Shown here piece by piece: positions 9,980-21,500 of a stretch of DNA of 64,000 nucleotides. This DNA is from Chrysoperla carnea (lineage: Eukaryota; Arthropoda; Insecta; Neuroptera; Chrysopidae): assembly GCF_905475395.1 (NCBI RefSeq), contig NC_058338.1, positions 95,589,435-95,653,434 on the forward strand, read 5' to 3'. How positions within the stretch are numbered: the stretch's first letter is position 1; every line of letters begins with the position of its first letter. Under the pieces are notes generated by a model that worked only from the letters and a program-made list of their open reading frames with translations, ran no database searches and was not told where the DNA came from. A program made the position numbers and the translations under genes.

Positions 9980-12900
9980 TAAAATTTGAAATTAACGAAT
10001 TCATGCCTGCCAAGGAGGGAGAGAGGATACAGGATTTACACCCCAGAGCGTCCCATCTCCTTGAGAGACATAAATCTTCACAAGGCAGCTGCGTCTTTTG
10101 AAGAAAGTTCATTGACTTGTGGCCGTGTAGTCTGTACGTCCATCAGTCCACGCGACGTCCGTTGGTCCGTCTGTCTTCCGAGTCGGTGGTACGTAAGTCT
10201 GTCTAATGTCCTGGTCAAGCAGGCTCCGTCCCTGCACCGCAGCGATGTGGAACCTACTAAAAGAAATAAAAGAAAAGAAAAAGAAAAAAGAAACTTCAAG
10301 GGCTGTTACTTGAAGACAGTCTGATGCGATCTCAATGTACGAAGGGTGCCTATAATGACAGCCTTCTGCATGGAAGAGATAAGGTGACGAAGATGAGACC
10401 TGCAGACCGGAATTTGAGATAGATTCGTCTCGAGAGTTGGACGAATTCCGCCTAGGCAACCGATAATGAGGACAACCATTTTGACTGAGTAGCCAGGGTG
10501 TAGTTGTCGTAGTTCTTGTAAGAGATCAAGATATTTAGTCCGTTTTTGCTCCTCCTTCGTGACTATGTTCGTTTCTGCAGGCGCAGAGAACTCGATGACG
10601 TACATAGTCTTAGATAAGATATCCTGGAGCACTATATCAGGCTTAGTAGCAGAGAGCTGCCTGGTAGTTGGGAACGAGAAATTCCAGAAGATAATGCATT
10701 TCTCGTTCTTGACGACGGACTCGATCTCGCCTGGAGCATATGGTAGGACTGGCGTAGGGTCCACTTCATACTTGTGTCTCAAGAAGTAGTACAGCACGCG
10801 GAGGGCAGCGTTATGGCGATGTATGTAGGTGTTCGTGGCATAAGAAGGACATGCCGAGATGAGGTGCATCAGCGTCTCCGGCTGAGATTTGCACGCTCTG
10901 CACATAGTGGTGGAGACTGCTTCTTTACATACATACTTTTGGTGAGTTAGCGTCGCTATCACACCATCTTGGGCAGCGATGATAAAGCCTTCTGTTTCTG
11001 ACTTGAGTCCAGCTGATCGCAGAAAAGAGAACGTAAGATCAACGGAAAGACTACAGGTGTCTAGATGACGGTAGAACATTCCCTGATGGTCACGATTCCG
11101 ATGATCTTCGAAGAGGGAGCGTATTTCAGCTCGTTTCACAGCTGAACGAAGTCGAGATTTGGAGAGAAGGACCACGTTATCATCAAGATCACGATTAGAC
11201 GGATCAAAAGCAAGGCCCAATTTAGACGCTGCATGTTGTGCTGCAGAGAACAAGAATGCTCCTTTACCCTGTAACTCATGATCGCGCACGAGTTCCATAA
11301 GAGGGTCTGAACTATTTATGACCTGACAAGCTATTCCTAAAACTACCCTATCATGTAGACATTCAACGGATAGGAGACCTCTACCTCCTTGCTGGCGTGG
11401 GAGGTAATTACGCGGTACAGAAGCACGTGGGTGCAAACTACGATTGACGTTCATGAGTTTGCGAGTGCCTCTGTCAAGTTCCTTAAGCTCCTCTATTGTC
11501 CATTTGATGGAACCAAAAGAATAGAGAAGGATGGGTATTGAAAGCATATTAGTAGCACGGATCTTATGGATCCCAGACAATTCTGATTGCCAGATTTGTC
11601 GAAGACGGTGCCTATACCTGCCGCGAAGAGCTTCCTTGACAGTAGACACACTTTGAATGTGGTTTTCACCGACACCCAAATATGTGTAGAGCTCTTCTTC
11701 ATCGAGATGTTTCACGATGCTTCCATCTGTGAGCTGCACGTCTGCATCGTAATCAGGGACACGACCCCTCTTACAATGAATGACGGCACATTTATCGAGT
11801 CCGAATTCCATGCCAATAGCCTTCGTGTACTGATGGACAGCTTTGAGAGCTTGAGATAGACTGCTCTCAGAAGAAGCATAAAGTTTCAGGTCATCCATAT
11901 AGAATAGATGAGTAACCTGATGCTTCCTATCTGTCGGGGGACCACAACGGTAACCAGTTTCTTCTCGCAAGCGCAAGGAAAGGGGCATAAGGGAGATGCA
12001 GAATAAAAGCGGGCTAAGGCTGTCGCCTTGATAGACACCACGCTTATACGTTACCGGATCTGTTGAGACAGTACGTTTACCACATCTAATGGTAAATTTG
12101 GTCTTCCACAAAGGTAACAGCTCTTCGATGCATCTGATGATATCGGGGTGAATTTTCAAACATTTGAGCAGCACCAATATGAGTTGGTGAGAGGTAGTGT
12201 CAAATGCTTTCCTATAATCCACCCAGGCCATACTCAGGTCGCGTTGATATTGACGGGCGTCTTGACAGATACATCTGTCAACAAGAAGATTATCTTTGCA
12301 ACCTGATATACCTCGTTTGGAGCCGCGTTGCTCGTATATCATCTGCCAAACCGGTTCTATGGTTGTGAGTATGCGTTCATTAAGAATGGAGGTGAACGCT
12401 TTGTACACGGTATTGAGACATGTAATCGGGCGATAATTGCTCGGAACTGAAAGGTCTCCTTTCTTGGGAATCAAAACTGTTCGTCCTTCGGCGAACCACG
12501 TTGGAAAGGTCCCGTACCCAAGGATGTATGACGTAAAGTGCCTAGCAAGATGTGCGTGTGTGGAAGTTAAACGTTTCCACCAGAAGTTAGACACAGCATC
12601 CATGCCAGGTGCCGAATGATTCTTCTTGCCTTTGAAAGCAAGGGATACTTCATCAGCGGTAACAGATGTTAGGACCGCTTGTTCTGTTAGGCGCGCGTTG
12701 CAGAACCTTTCGAACAGTTTGATTGGTCTTATATTTTTATCTACACTAGTCGACTTTTCATATAAATCACGCCAGTAGCCATCGATTTGCTCTATCGAAG
12801 GTGGATTCTCGACGAGAGAAGGGGGTTTTGCAAATAAACGGGAAGGATTCGATACAAAGATCTTGTTCTCTCGAATACACTTCTCGCGTTTAACCAGCTT

Positions 12901-14335
12901 TTTCCGAGCGAGAGCTAGTGCACGTATCCTTTCAATGTTTCGCTGCTTGATAGTGAGCAGGATACCCTTGTTTAGTGTGTGGTGTTGGTGCCTGAGTTCA
13001 CGCGCGAAGGCTCGCACCTTTGGGGTGAAGGGTTTACCAGCTTTCTGGTACTCTAACACACACTCGATACGTGATACCGTCTGTCGAAGAGGGGTCAACT
13101 TGGAGTCAAGTTGCTCTATACGCTTGCGTGTTTTCTCCTCGGCTGTCTCAGTAGACTTGGGGGCAGGAGAAAGAGCACACACTGCAGCATAGACTGAGCT
13201 ATCGATTTCGAGTAGGCTACTTGTGTGATTCAGATGATCGCCGACGATCTGGTTGATTAAAGCAAGGTCTTGTGCTTTGGCAAACGTTTTGCGGTACTTG
13301 GGACGTTTGCGTTTGGAAAGGTCATTATCGGTTTTGAACAGGATATTTTGAAACCGTTCTTTAAGCTCTTCCAAACGAGTGTTTGGTGGCTCAGCAGGAA
13401 GGATCGGAGTTTCCTCTACGTTCGCTTCCGTGGTCGAAGTGAGTGGCGTGGCTGTTTCCGCCGTTAACACAGGTAGTGCTGGGATATCTCTGGGTATCAG
13501 AGGCGTAGGTGGTGAAGCCTCTAACACAAGTGGTGGTGGGGTATTTTGACATACCCGATCCTGTGTCTCAGTATCAGATCTCTCACTCTCTAATACTGGC
13601 TCATCCTGAGATATTCCATCCTGTGTCTCAGCAACTAATGTCTCACGTGTAGAATGAACTACACCAGTAGCAGCCGGCTCTATCTCATCACCTTGATTCA
13701 CTTCCGCTTGCGTAGTCCTGCATTGTTTCTTTTGTCCTGTTCGGGGGTTGTCAAATCCGGTTTTTTTGAGACGGGATACTTGATCGCGCAGATGTTGCGA
13801 TTTCATGTGGGAAAGTTCGGGATGCTTTTCGCACCAGAGGGTGTGCATCCTGCCCATATAGCCACGTCTCGCTGGTTCACTTGCTTCGTAGCAAGTGAGC
13901 AGGTCAGCCTTAAGTGCCTTCGTCCATTGAAAGCGCTGAAGACGACTGTTTTGTGTGCTCGCTCGACTTTCTTGAGAAGTGCCTTGAGATGGCTCTTCGT
14001 CGTCAGCGGCACGTCTAGTCTCCGGGACTAGCCTGGGATCCAAAGCCAAATTTGATTGCTCTCCCTCATATCCGTGAGAGCTACCCCCTATAGGTAAGGT
14101 AGAAGCGTCACCTGCAGGGGGGCGGGGTTCTGTAGGACTGGGTCGACTACTACCCGCCTGAGGACCGAAAAATCTGCTTCTCAAATTTGACATGTTTGGA
14201 TTTGACTCATTTAGCTCCGCTGAGTCAGCACGGACCCACCTCGTTAGCCCATCACTTTGAGCGGAATTGATGGTTACCGGGTATGGCACGTGTCCTAGTG
14301 TCAGGCTCGGACGTGAGGTTAGGGATTGCCTGCCC
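9980..14335 (-). mobile_element. Dong/R4-clade non-LTR retrotransposon, copy 2, full length
   Basis: Second complete element of the same length (about 4.36 kb) and orientation as copy 1, again bounded by TTA microsatellite on both sides. Base differences from copy 1 are few and scattered, such as a small indel in the A-rich part of the 3' UTR near 10270. Confidence 0.9.
10306..14193 (-). CDS. Dong/R4-type retrotransposon polyprotein (RT plus REL endonuclease), copy 2
   Basis: Same architecture and length as copy 1: a Myb-like N-terminal segment, reverse transcriptase with YMDD, a CCHC knuckle and a PD-(D/E)xK-like endonuclease, with no stops. By eye there are only about 20 amino-acid differences over some 1,300 residues (for example NPK/NPN, EPS/EPA, LMK/LME and YVYKQ/YVCKE). 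None falls in the visible catalytic motifs. The first in-frame ATG is at 14193, but as in copy 1 the frame is open further upstream (GTG at 14289) through the element end. Both copies could encode working protein; expression is not shown. Confidence 0.9.
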   Translation of the reverse strand: MSNLRSRFFGPQAGSSRPSPTEPRPPAGDASTLPIGGSSHGYEGEQSNLALDPRLVPETRRAADDEEPSQGTSQESRASTQNSRLQRFQWTKALKADLLTCYEASEPARRGYMGRMHTLWCEKHPELSHMKSQHLRDQVSRLKKTGFDNPRTGQKKQCRTTQAEVNQGDEIEPAATGVVHSTRETLVAETQDGISQDEPVLESERSDTETQDRVCQNTPPPLVLEASPPTPLIPRDIPALPVLTAETATPLTSTTEANVEETPILPAEPPNTRLEELKERFQNILFKTDNDLSKRKRPKYRKTFAKAQDLALINQIVGDHLNHTSSLLEIDSSVYAAVCALSPAPKSTETAEEKTRKRIEQLDSKLTPLRQTVSRIECVLEYQKAGKPFTPKVRAFARELRHQHHTLNKGILLTIKQRNIERIRALALARKKLVKREKCIRENKIFVSNPSRLFAKPPSLVENPPSIEQIDGYWRDLYEKSTSVDKNIRPIKLFERFCNARLTEQAVLTSVTADEVSLAFKGKKNHSAPGMDAVSNFWWKRLTSTHAHLARHFTSYILGYGTFPTWFAEGRTVLIPKKGDLSVPSNYRPITCLNTVYKAFTSILNERILTTIEPVWQMIYEQRGSKRGISGCKDNLLVDRCICQDARQYQRDLSMAWVDYRKAFDTTSHQLILVLLKCLKIHPDIIRCIEELLPLWKTKFTIRCGKRTVSTDPVTYKRGVYQGDSLSPLLFCISLMPLSLRLREETGYRCGPPTDRKHQVTHLFYMDDLKLYASSESSLSQALKAVHQYTKAIGMEFGLDKCAVIHCKRGRVPDYDADVQLTDGSIVKHLDEEELYTYLGVGENHIQSVSTVKEALRGRYRHRLRQIWQSELSGIHKIRATNMLSIPILLYSFGSIKWTIEELKELDRGTRKLMNVNRSLHPRASVPRNYLPRQQGGRGLLSVECLHDRVVLGIACQVINSSDPLMELVRDHELQGKGAFLFSAAQHAASKLGLAFDPSNRDLDDNVVLLSKSRLRSAVKRAEIRSLFEDHRNRDHQGMFYRHLDTCSLSVDLTFSFLRSAGLKSETEGFIIAAQDGVIATLTHQKYVCKEAVSTTMCRACKSQPETLMHLISACPSYATNTYIHRHNAALRVLYYFLRHKYEVDPTPVLPYAPGEIESVVKNEKCIIFWNFSFPTTRQLSATKPDIVLQDILSKTMYVIEFSAPAETNIVTKEEQKRTKYLDLLQELRQLHPGYSVKMVVLIIGCLGGIRPTLETNLSQIPVCRSHLRHLISSMQKAVIIGTLRTLRSHQTVFK

Positions 14336-14394
<59 letters not shown>
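14336..14394. repeat. (TTA)n microsatellite upstream of retrotransposon copy 2
   Basis: About 59 bp of TTA units, the longest of the three tracts flanking the Dong pair. Confidence 0.95.
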
Positions 14395-15605
14395 GGTCTA
14401 TAAACTGTAGTTCCAAAGAATTGCAATCCATGAATAATCCAAAATTCATGATGACCTGAAATTAATGAGCCCCATGATAGTCTCATTCTGGTACACTAGA
14501 GCTGCAGTTCTACGAGTAATGACACTGTAATCTCTGGACTATAACATTCTAACACTAAAATCTTAAATATCTCTGAAAATATTAGATTTCTACAAATAAT
14601 AATCAGGTAATAAATTAGAGAAAAATTTAATTTCTACATCTTTTACAACTATTAAATTTTTCACAATGTTAATTTTAAACTACGTATTCTATATGTGTGT
14701 TTTCTGTGAGCCTAGCCTTTACTTTTGCGAGCTGAAATTGCTTGGTAAAAATTTGGAATAATAAAAATACTTTCAAACAAGAAATATCTACGTAGGTACG
14801 TTTGGTAAGAGGTTTGGTATTTGAAAGGTCAAGCTCGTTAATGAGAAAAATCGATAGATAAACAAGGGGTAGAGGGTTCCCAAAGTACAAAATTTTGAAT
14901 TTTTTCAAAATAAAAAATATTTTTGTATTCATACACTCACACATTTTACTGATGTTTGTATTGTGTTGTCAACATAGAATTTTTTTTAAGTAAAATGTGT
15001 ATTTTTTCTATCTATTAAGAGGGATTTCGCTTAGCTAACGAAGCTTCTACGCTACGAATTTTTTTTATTGATTGTCATTGTATTAGTAATTTCCAAATTT
15101 AGAATTTATATTTTCCTATCTATTTCGTTATATAAATCATTAAAAACGCAATAAATGGTCAAGTCAGGTATGTTCTTTACACCTTAAAACAATTGATTAT
15201 GTTCAAAGATTAGAAAATTTGTCATCGATTAATAATAATAATAATAATATACAAAATATTATCATACGTCAATATTTGATAAAAAATTATATTTTAATTC
15301 TAAAATATTTTGTCAGATGTACACAGTATGAGCTACAAGTCATGTCTACAAGTAAAATTTACAAAATTTAAAAAACCCCCGATAAATTTTTCGAATACAG
15401 AACCATAAACTCGCATTTGAAACGTATTATTCTCCATTAAATTACCTTTTTCCTTAGAGCCTTCTCCAAACTGAACCGATTTTGAGGATCATCGCCTATT
15501 TTTTTGTTGTTCCGGATATGTAACCCTAAACTCGCACTTCAAACATAGCTAAGAACATCCCCATTAAATTACCTTTCAAACCAAACAAAAAATCCAGCAG
15601 CACTC
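14395..15605. other. Intergenic AT-rich DNA with short-repeat fragment
   Basis: No gene is supported. The section 15365-15560 (CCCCGATAAATTTTTCGAA, CTCCATTAAATTACCTTT) resembles 35750-35920 and is a dispersed repeat fragment. Confidence 0.4.
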
Positions 15606-15855
15606 AAAGCGCTGACACTATCAGCGCTTTAAGTGCTGCTTGACTGTCTGTGCAGATACTAATCACATCATCCTTCAAATTGGCCAATTGGAGGTGGTCA
15701 GCACATCTCATGATGGCTACCAGCTCTGCCTGGAATACAGTATTGTAACTGTCCAACTTGATGGATGTGTCATTTGCCCTTCTTGGGCCGCAAAACCCCT
15801 CGCCTACACCTTCTGCGGTTTTGGAGCCTTCTTGAATTGGGTCTTGGATTCATCT
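15606..15855 (-). pseudogene. LINE relic: RNase H domain fragment
   Basis: The minus strand reads GSKTAEGVGEGFCGP, then FQAELVAIMRCADHLQL and ICTDSQAALKALIVSA. These match the DGS-T, the catalytic glutamate (AEL-AI) and the DSQAA-KAL motifs of LINE RNase H domains. Only this piece is present. The + strand translation of the same bases is a shadow. It abuts a family A repeat at 15855. Confidence 0.75.
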
Positions 15856-16110
15856 TGTAAACCGTAGGAGATAGAACAAAAATTTAAATGTAAAAAATGT
15901 TTCTTATAAAAAACAAAACAACTTTTGTTTGATACATTTTTTCGTAATCATCACTGTTTACCCGTGAGGGCGTAAATTAGGCCTAAATTTTATAGTATGT
16001 ATTATATGGGAATATCAGTTATGTATGTGTGACATGTATGTATGTGTAATGTGATAGAGTAATCAATATTGTCTATGCATGGTATTTCGACAGTTATCTC
16101 AGTCAATTAT
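15856..16110 (-). repeat. Dispersed repeat family A, partial copy
   Basis: Reverse-orientation partial copy that includes the TGTTTACCCGTGAGGGCG block and the terminal TCAGTCAATTATTTGTTTT, as in the copies at 41.05 and 61.2 kb. Confidence 0.7.
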
Positions 16111-16470
16111 TTGTTTTGACGCAGACATTAAACTGGGCCAAGGTTTTCAAGCTCATTGAAAAGCTCATTCTACTGCAGACATTCTTTGTTCGAAACATTT
16201 TTTCATAAACCCTACAGCTTAGGCAAAAAACGTACTAGAAAGTTTTGCCCAATATTGTTTTTTCTTATCAAAATTGGTATTTCGTATAGTTGTTTCTGCG
16301 AAATTCTTCGAAAAAATTTTTCCAATAAATCCAATAAAAGTGATTCGTTTTTCTATAAAGACCATTTTAGTTCAAATTGAATGAAAAAAACGCACAAAAA
16401 GCTAGATTGTCCAAACTATTTGGTTTACAAAAAAATGTTTATTTAATAAGAACAACTTTCTAAATTAAAG
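16111..16470 (+). repeat. Dispersed repeat family C, copy 1
   Basis: The sequence from AAGCTCATTGAAAAGCTCAT to CTAAATTAAAGCGTTCATG recurs in inverted orientation at about 22.83-23.31 kb. Non-coding. Confidence 0.7.
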
Positions 16471-16837
16471 CGTTCATGTAATTTTGCATATTTTGAGCTC
16501 GATACATCCTTTGACTTTGTCTTTGAGTCGAGTACTTCAAACAGAAATCCTGATACTTTGATTGCAAGAAGAGGAAAAGTTGGAGAAGAGTTCAGGAAAT
16601 TGTCAAAACCATAAGCGACATTTGCGATGAACACTATATAGAAGTGCGGCAGCCAAGGTTCAATTAATGATTATCTATAGATCGAATTTTGAATCATCGC
16701 TATATTTTATCAAATGTAACTTGCCTGTTTCTCAATAAAATAGAAAATTTTGATGAAAACCCTTACTCCATTTTTTAACTAGAAAATCCAATTTTGCACG
16801 ATGATTTCCATGATATCAGGATCGACGAAATACAACT

Positions 16838-17044
16838 TTGGCAAAACGCATTGCCGGGCGGGGTGTCGAAAATACACTCGAAGTTTTGCCTGTGACAACA
16901 GTGACAAATGAACGCTCCTTTTCAACCTTGCGTCGTCTTAAAACATACCTTAGATCGACAATGTCTGAAGATCAGCTAATCGGTTTAGTCCTCGCTCAAT
17001 ATACATCGCATTTTTGCCTGTACTTCTCAGAATTAACTTATTGA
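16838..17044 (+). pseudogene. hAT transposase C-terminal dimerisation relic
   Basis: Translates to VENTLEVLPVTTVTNERSFS followed by TLRRLKTYLRSTMSEDQLIG, the characteristic C-terminal dimerisation motif of hAT transposases (TNERSFS-LRR-K-YLRSTM). There is no catalytic domain in frame upstream and the preceding DNA is broken, so this is a fragment and not a working gene. Confidence 0.75.
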
Positions 17045-18536
17045 AAAACAGTGACTGAATATCGCATTTTGACCTAATTAAATGTTCTCTTATTTGAAAA
17101 AAGAATTTCTTGTTTTTATTGACTTTATGGCCTAGTATGGCGAACAAAAGTTTTAACCCCTCCCTTAGATAATTCCTACGCACGGGCCTGCCTCAAATAA
17201 ATTTTCGGTCGAAAAAACATTTTGATACAACGAGTCCTAAAAATCACCCATACATCAATTAATTTTTTTTTAAAAAGTTCCTATGCTTTGTTAAGATTAA
17301 AATAACCATATAAAAACAATATGTTATCTTTGTACGCGTGTTGCTGATATAAAATTCTAGAAATACCAGAACAATTTTGAAATAGCAAAAAAAAATTGTA
17401 AAAAGTATATCCGATAATAATTTCAAACACTTAAAAATTGATTAATCTTAATCACGTACACTCATTATCACATTATTTCACTTATAGTCTAGTCGGCAAG
17501 TTCTCTATCGGTGAAATATAGAGATAATCAGCCCTGGACCAAGGATGTAGGCCGGTAGCGAGCTTAACTCGCGCCCGAGTCAAAATACCTTTTAAGCGAC
17601 CCGCTCCTCCCATTCGAAAAACATATAATACTACATGTAAAATACACTCGCAAATTAATAAATAAATAAAGTAAAATAAATAAAGTCATTGGTTCAAGCT
17701 AGACTTTAAATTTGAGGCAAAAAATGTAGTTGAGAAAACAAAACTGTAGTTGACAAAAATCGGAAAATTGGCTAGATATAAATAATAGATTTATCTCTAG
17801 CCAATTATCCGAGCATTTTGCGGCGTCTTCTTACACGTATTCCTGTATCAATAACCCATTTTTCACGAAGAGACTTCGTTTTTTTCTATTGCCTCTTCAC
17901 AGAGCTTGGCTCGAAATTCGGCTTGTTCAGTCGCTAATGATTCACGATCATATCTAACATTTTATTTTATCGGACAAATGAAGAAAGAAGATAATTTATG
18001 TAACCACGCAGCGTAGATACCATAAGGAAGTGTTGACAGACACAGGTCTAATCAACCCTGCCAGTAGAAAAGACGTATATTATTACAGTTTGATTTAGAC
18101 TATTAGTGTACCTTTTTCCTTTTTATTTACGAATTCACATTTATCATATTACACTGACATTCATATATTCAGCAATTTTTTGCTTTTCGAATCATTTGGC
18201 GCCGTTTGTGAGTAACGCTCGGGGTATGATAAACCTGCTTGCCCCTCCCTCGCTACGCCACTGGCTTCTAGAACATTTTTCTAGACATCATTCCAAATCC
18301 ATGAGCTATCATCACACGTGTTTTTATTTTTTACGACCATTATCTCTATATTTCACCAATTTGAGCTTTCCGCGACCAGACTATTACCTAATCTGGTAAT
18401 AAAAGCACACTTCATCATTGTGAAGTATTTCAATATGTATATATATAGAGATGCAATTTTAATTTGGGAAAAAAAATTGAACTACTATTTTGTGAGGGAA
18501 TTTGAATATCATTGTAGTGAAGAAAAATTTTGAAAA
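17045..18536. other. Intergenic region upstream of the cytochrome b5-like gene
   Basis: No gene is supported. A small perfect-stem hairpin lies near 17761-17812 (TTGGCTAGATATAAAT facing its inverse). The presumptive promoter and 5' UTR of the following gene are at the right end, where an in-frame TGA sits just before its ATG. Confidence 0.4.
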
Positions 18537-21500
18537 ATGACCGTGAGTGATGTGAAATTATACTCATTGAAAGAGGTTGCTGAACATAATGGTGAAAATG
18601 GATCTGAAATTTGGATTATTATTAAGGATATGGTTTATAATGTTACACCATATTTAGACGATGTAAGTTTACCAAACAACAGTCGTTAAAATTGTAGAGA
18701 CGCTATAGAAAACAAAAAACACCCTTATAAACTAAAAATTTTGATGATTAAAGTGGTTCGGTTGTTTAAGCAAGTACGGTGAATGTACATTTTTTTTTTG
18801 CAGTAAATGATTCAAAGTACGTTGATAAACACAGTTTTGGGGCCTCTTGCGGGACAAAATTTCTAATTATTTCATTTTAAAATTGTGAATTTAAACACAG
18901 TACCTTACGAAAGAACTCACAATAATGTTAATTGTACAAAATTTAATCAGTGATTGAACTTCAAAAAAATTTTATCATGAAGAAAATTTACCGCAGATTC
19001 TGTTTATGTCAAAAAAATATTACCTTTCGGTGCTTTCCAAAAAGGAAACATAAAAAAACTTTGGTTTTTGAGGCATTTTCGATATTTTTAGAACATTTTT
19101 TTACATTTACATCATACAAATTGCCTAGTTGACTAGTTGACTAGTTACTTGAAAGCCGCACCACTTTAACTTAAAATTTTGAGAAATTTTTATTAAGGAA
19201 GTACGAGCGTCAACGTAATTTTAGACTTGTGTTTGAAATTACTAATTATTTTCAACTTTAATGATGAATTTTGTTTTTGTTCAGAAATATAGAAAATAAT
19301 AATAACAAGTGAAAAAAACAATTGACTGAGTTAATTGTTAACATACCATGCATAGTCAGTGTTGATTTCTTTATCACATAACACATACAAACATGTGACA
19401 CATACATAACTGATAATCAAGTATAGTACATATTATAAAATTCCCGCCTAATTGGCGCCCTAACGGGTAAACAGTGATGTTTACGAAAAAATGTTTCTAA
19501 CAAAAGTTGTTTAATTTTTGATAAGGAACATTTTTTACATTTAAACTTTTGTTCTATCTCTAACGATTTACAAGATGGGTCCTACGGACCCAATTGACCT
19601 ATGATGCTCATTTACGAACTTGACCTCACTTTTTACGTCTTGAGTGCGCTGTAAAAATTTCAGCTCGATATCTTTTTTCGTTTTTGAGTTATCGTGTCCA
19701 CAGACGGACGGACGGACAACCGGAAATGGACTAATTAGGTGATTTTAAGAACACCTATGACAAAATTTTTTTCCTAGTATCATTATTTTTAAGCGTTACA
19801 AACTTGGGACTAAACTTAATATACTATGTATATTTCATACATACATGGTATAAAACTGTTCGATATCTACCTTGGTTTTCGAAATATTGAAAGCTAAATA
19901 ATTAAACAAAATTTTCAATTTTCGATATTTTGAAAATTACTCCAAATATCAAATAATTTTATGCTTACTTTTCGACTTTTATTGTCAAGTTATTACATAA
20001 TTCACCATCAAAATTGAAAATATATATCTTTTTTTAGACTTGTGTCCCCACTACCGTACTACCGTGGCCATGCACCCTTAATTAGTCGGACACAACGGAT
20101 TTTTTTTTGTTTTCAATAATTCATGAAGGTTTTAAAATTAATTTAGATAGTTTTTTTTTTTAATTTCTACCGACTAGCTTTTGAGAAATCTATGAAAACA
20201 TATCATCCATCTACCGTTTTCCCATAAGACCAATTTTAAATATATCTACTTTTAAAGTCATTTATTTATTTAAATAATCGTACATCCTACCCTCTCCCTA
20301 AAATTTTCAGAATTGATTGAGACTTAGTCCAACTTCATATAAAAAAAATCAAGACTTTTAACAATTAAATTTTTTCTAAAGATTGTCTGAAAATTATACA
20401 AGTTTTTCAGAATTCCAATTCATTATATGTAATTTAAAAATATTTTTGAATTTAGCATCCCGGAGGTGGTGACTTAATTACTGAATGGGCGGGAAAGGAC
20501 GCAACCAAAGCATACAATGATTTTGGACATAGTGGAGATGCTGATCGTATGCTGAAAAAATACAAAATTGGAGAACTTATTGATGTAAGTTTATTTTTAT
20601 ATTTTGGGCCATTTCGCACGAGTCGAGCTAGTTCTATTAATTTAAAGAAGAAACTTACTTAAATCATTTTAGGATGGTAATAGTTTTAATATAATTTAGA
20701 TTTATAATTAAAAATTAAAAATTAAATTTTTCTCAAAATTTATTCAAAAGACTATATTTAGATGCAAAAGTACCTTTTATCCGGTAATAATAAAAAAAAA
20801 TTTTTTTTAGTCATATTTGTCTTCATCATATTCGCCTTTAAACCCAAATATTTCATTTTCTTCTTCAATTTTTTTAATTTTTTTTAACTTTTGAGTCACT
20901 TTTTTTTTAATTTATGCTTGCTTTTGTTTCCACGTAAGGTGATTTTGGAATTATAAGTTGCAAATTTTCACCGGAAAACTGCTTGCTCCTTTTTTTGACT
21001 TTTTACTCAAGTTATCTTAATCTCTATCCTTATCTTAGTCTTAAAAGAAAAGGCGCAAGTTCGCGCAAGATTTTTTTTCATAAACATGTTATAGAATATT
21101 GAAACTTTGCCCTGTTACAAAAAATTTTACGGGGCAAAAAGAGGCACATAAACAAAAAGCTTTGAGTTTGATAAATGTAATGAAAAAAAGTTACTTTTTT
21201 AACAGTAAATATGAATCAAAAATATTTAATTATAATAATAGAAACATTAACAATAAATACTAATAAATAAAGCACAAACCTTCGTCTTCAATGTAAAAAA
21301 AAGTCCTTACTTAATTGCACTAACAAAAGTAAACGTAAATTGAATGACATGGTAAATCGAGATCAACAACAATAATTTTTTTCAATAATTTTCTACTAAA
21401 ATTTTTTTTTCATTTATATAGGAAGATCGAAAATCAAAGAAAAAGACAAAAATACAAAAACCAGCAAAAGATGAGAAGCCGAAAGATGAAAAACCAAAAA

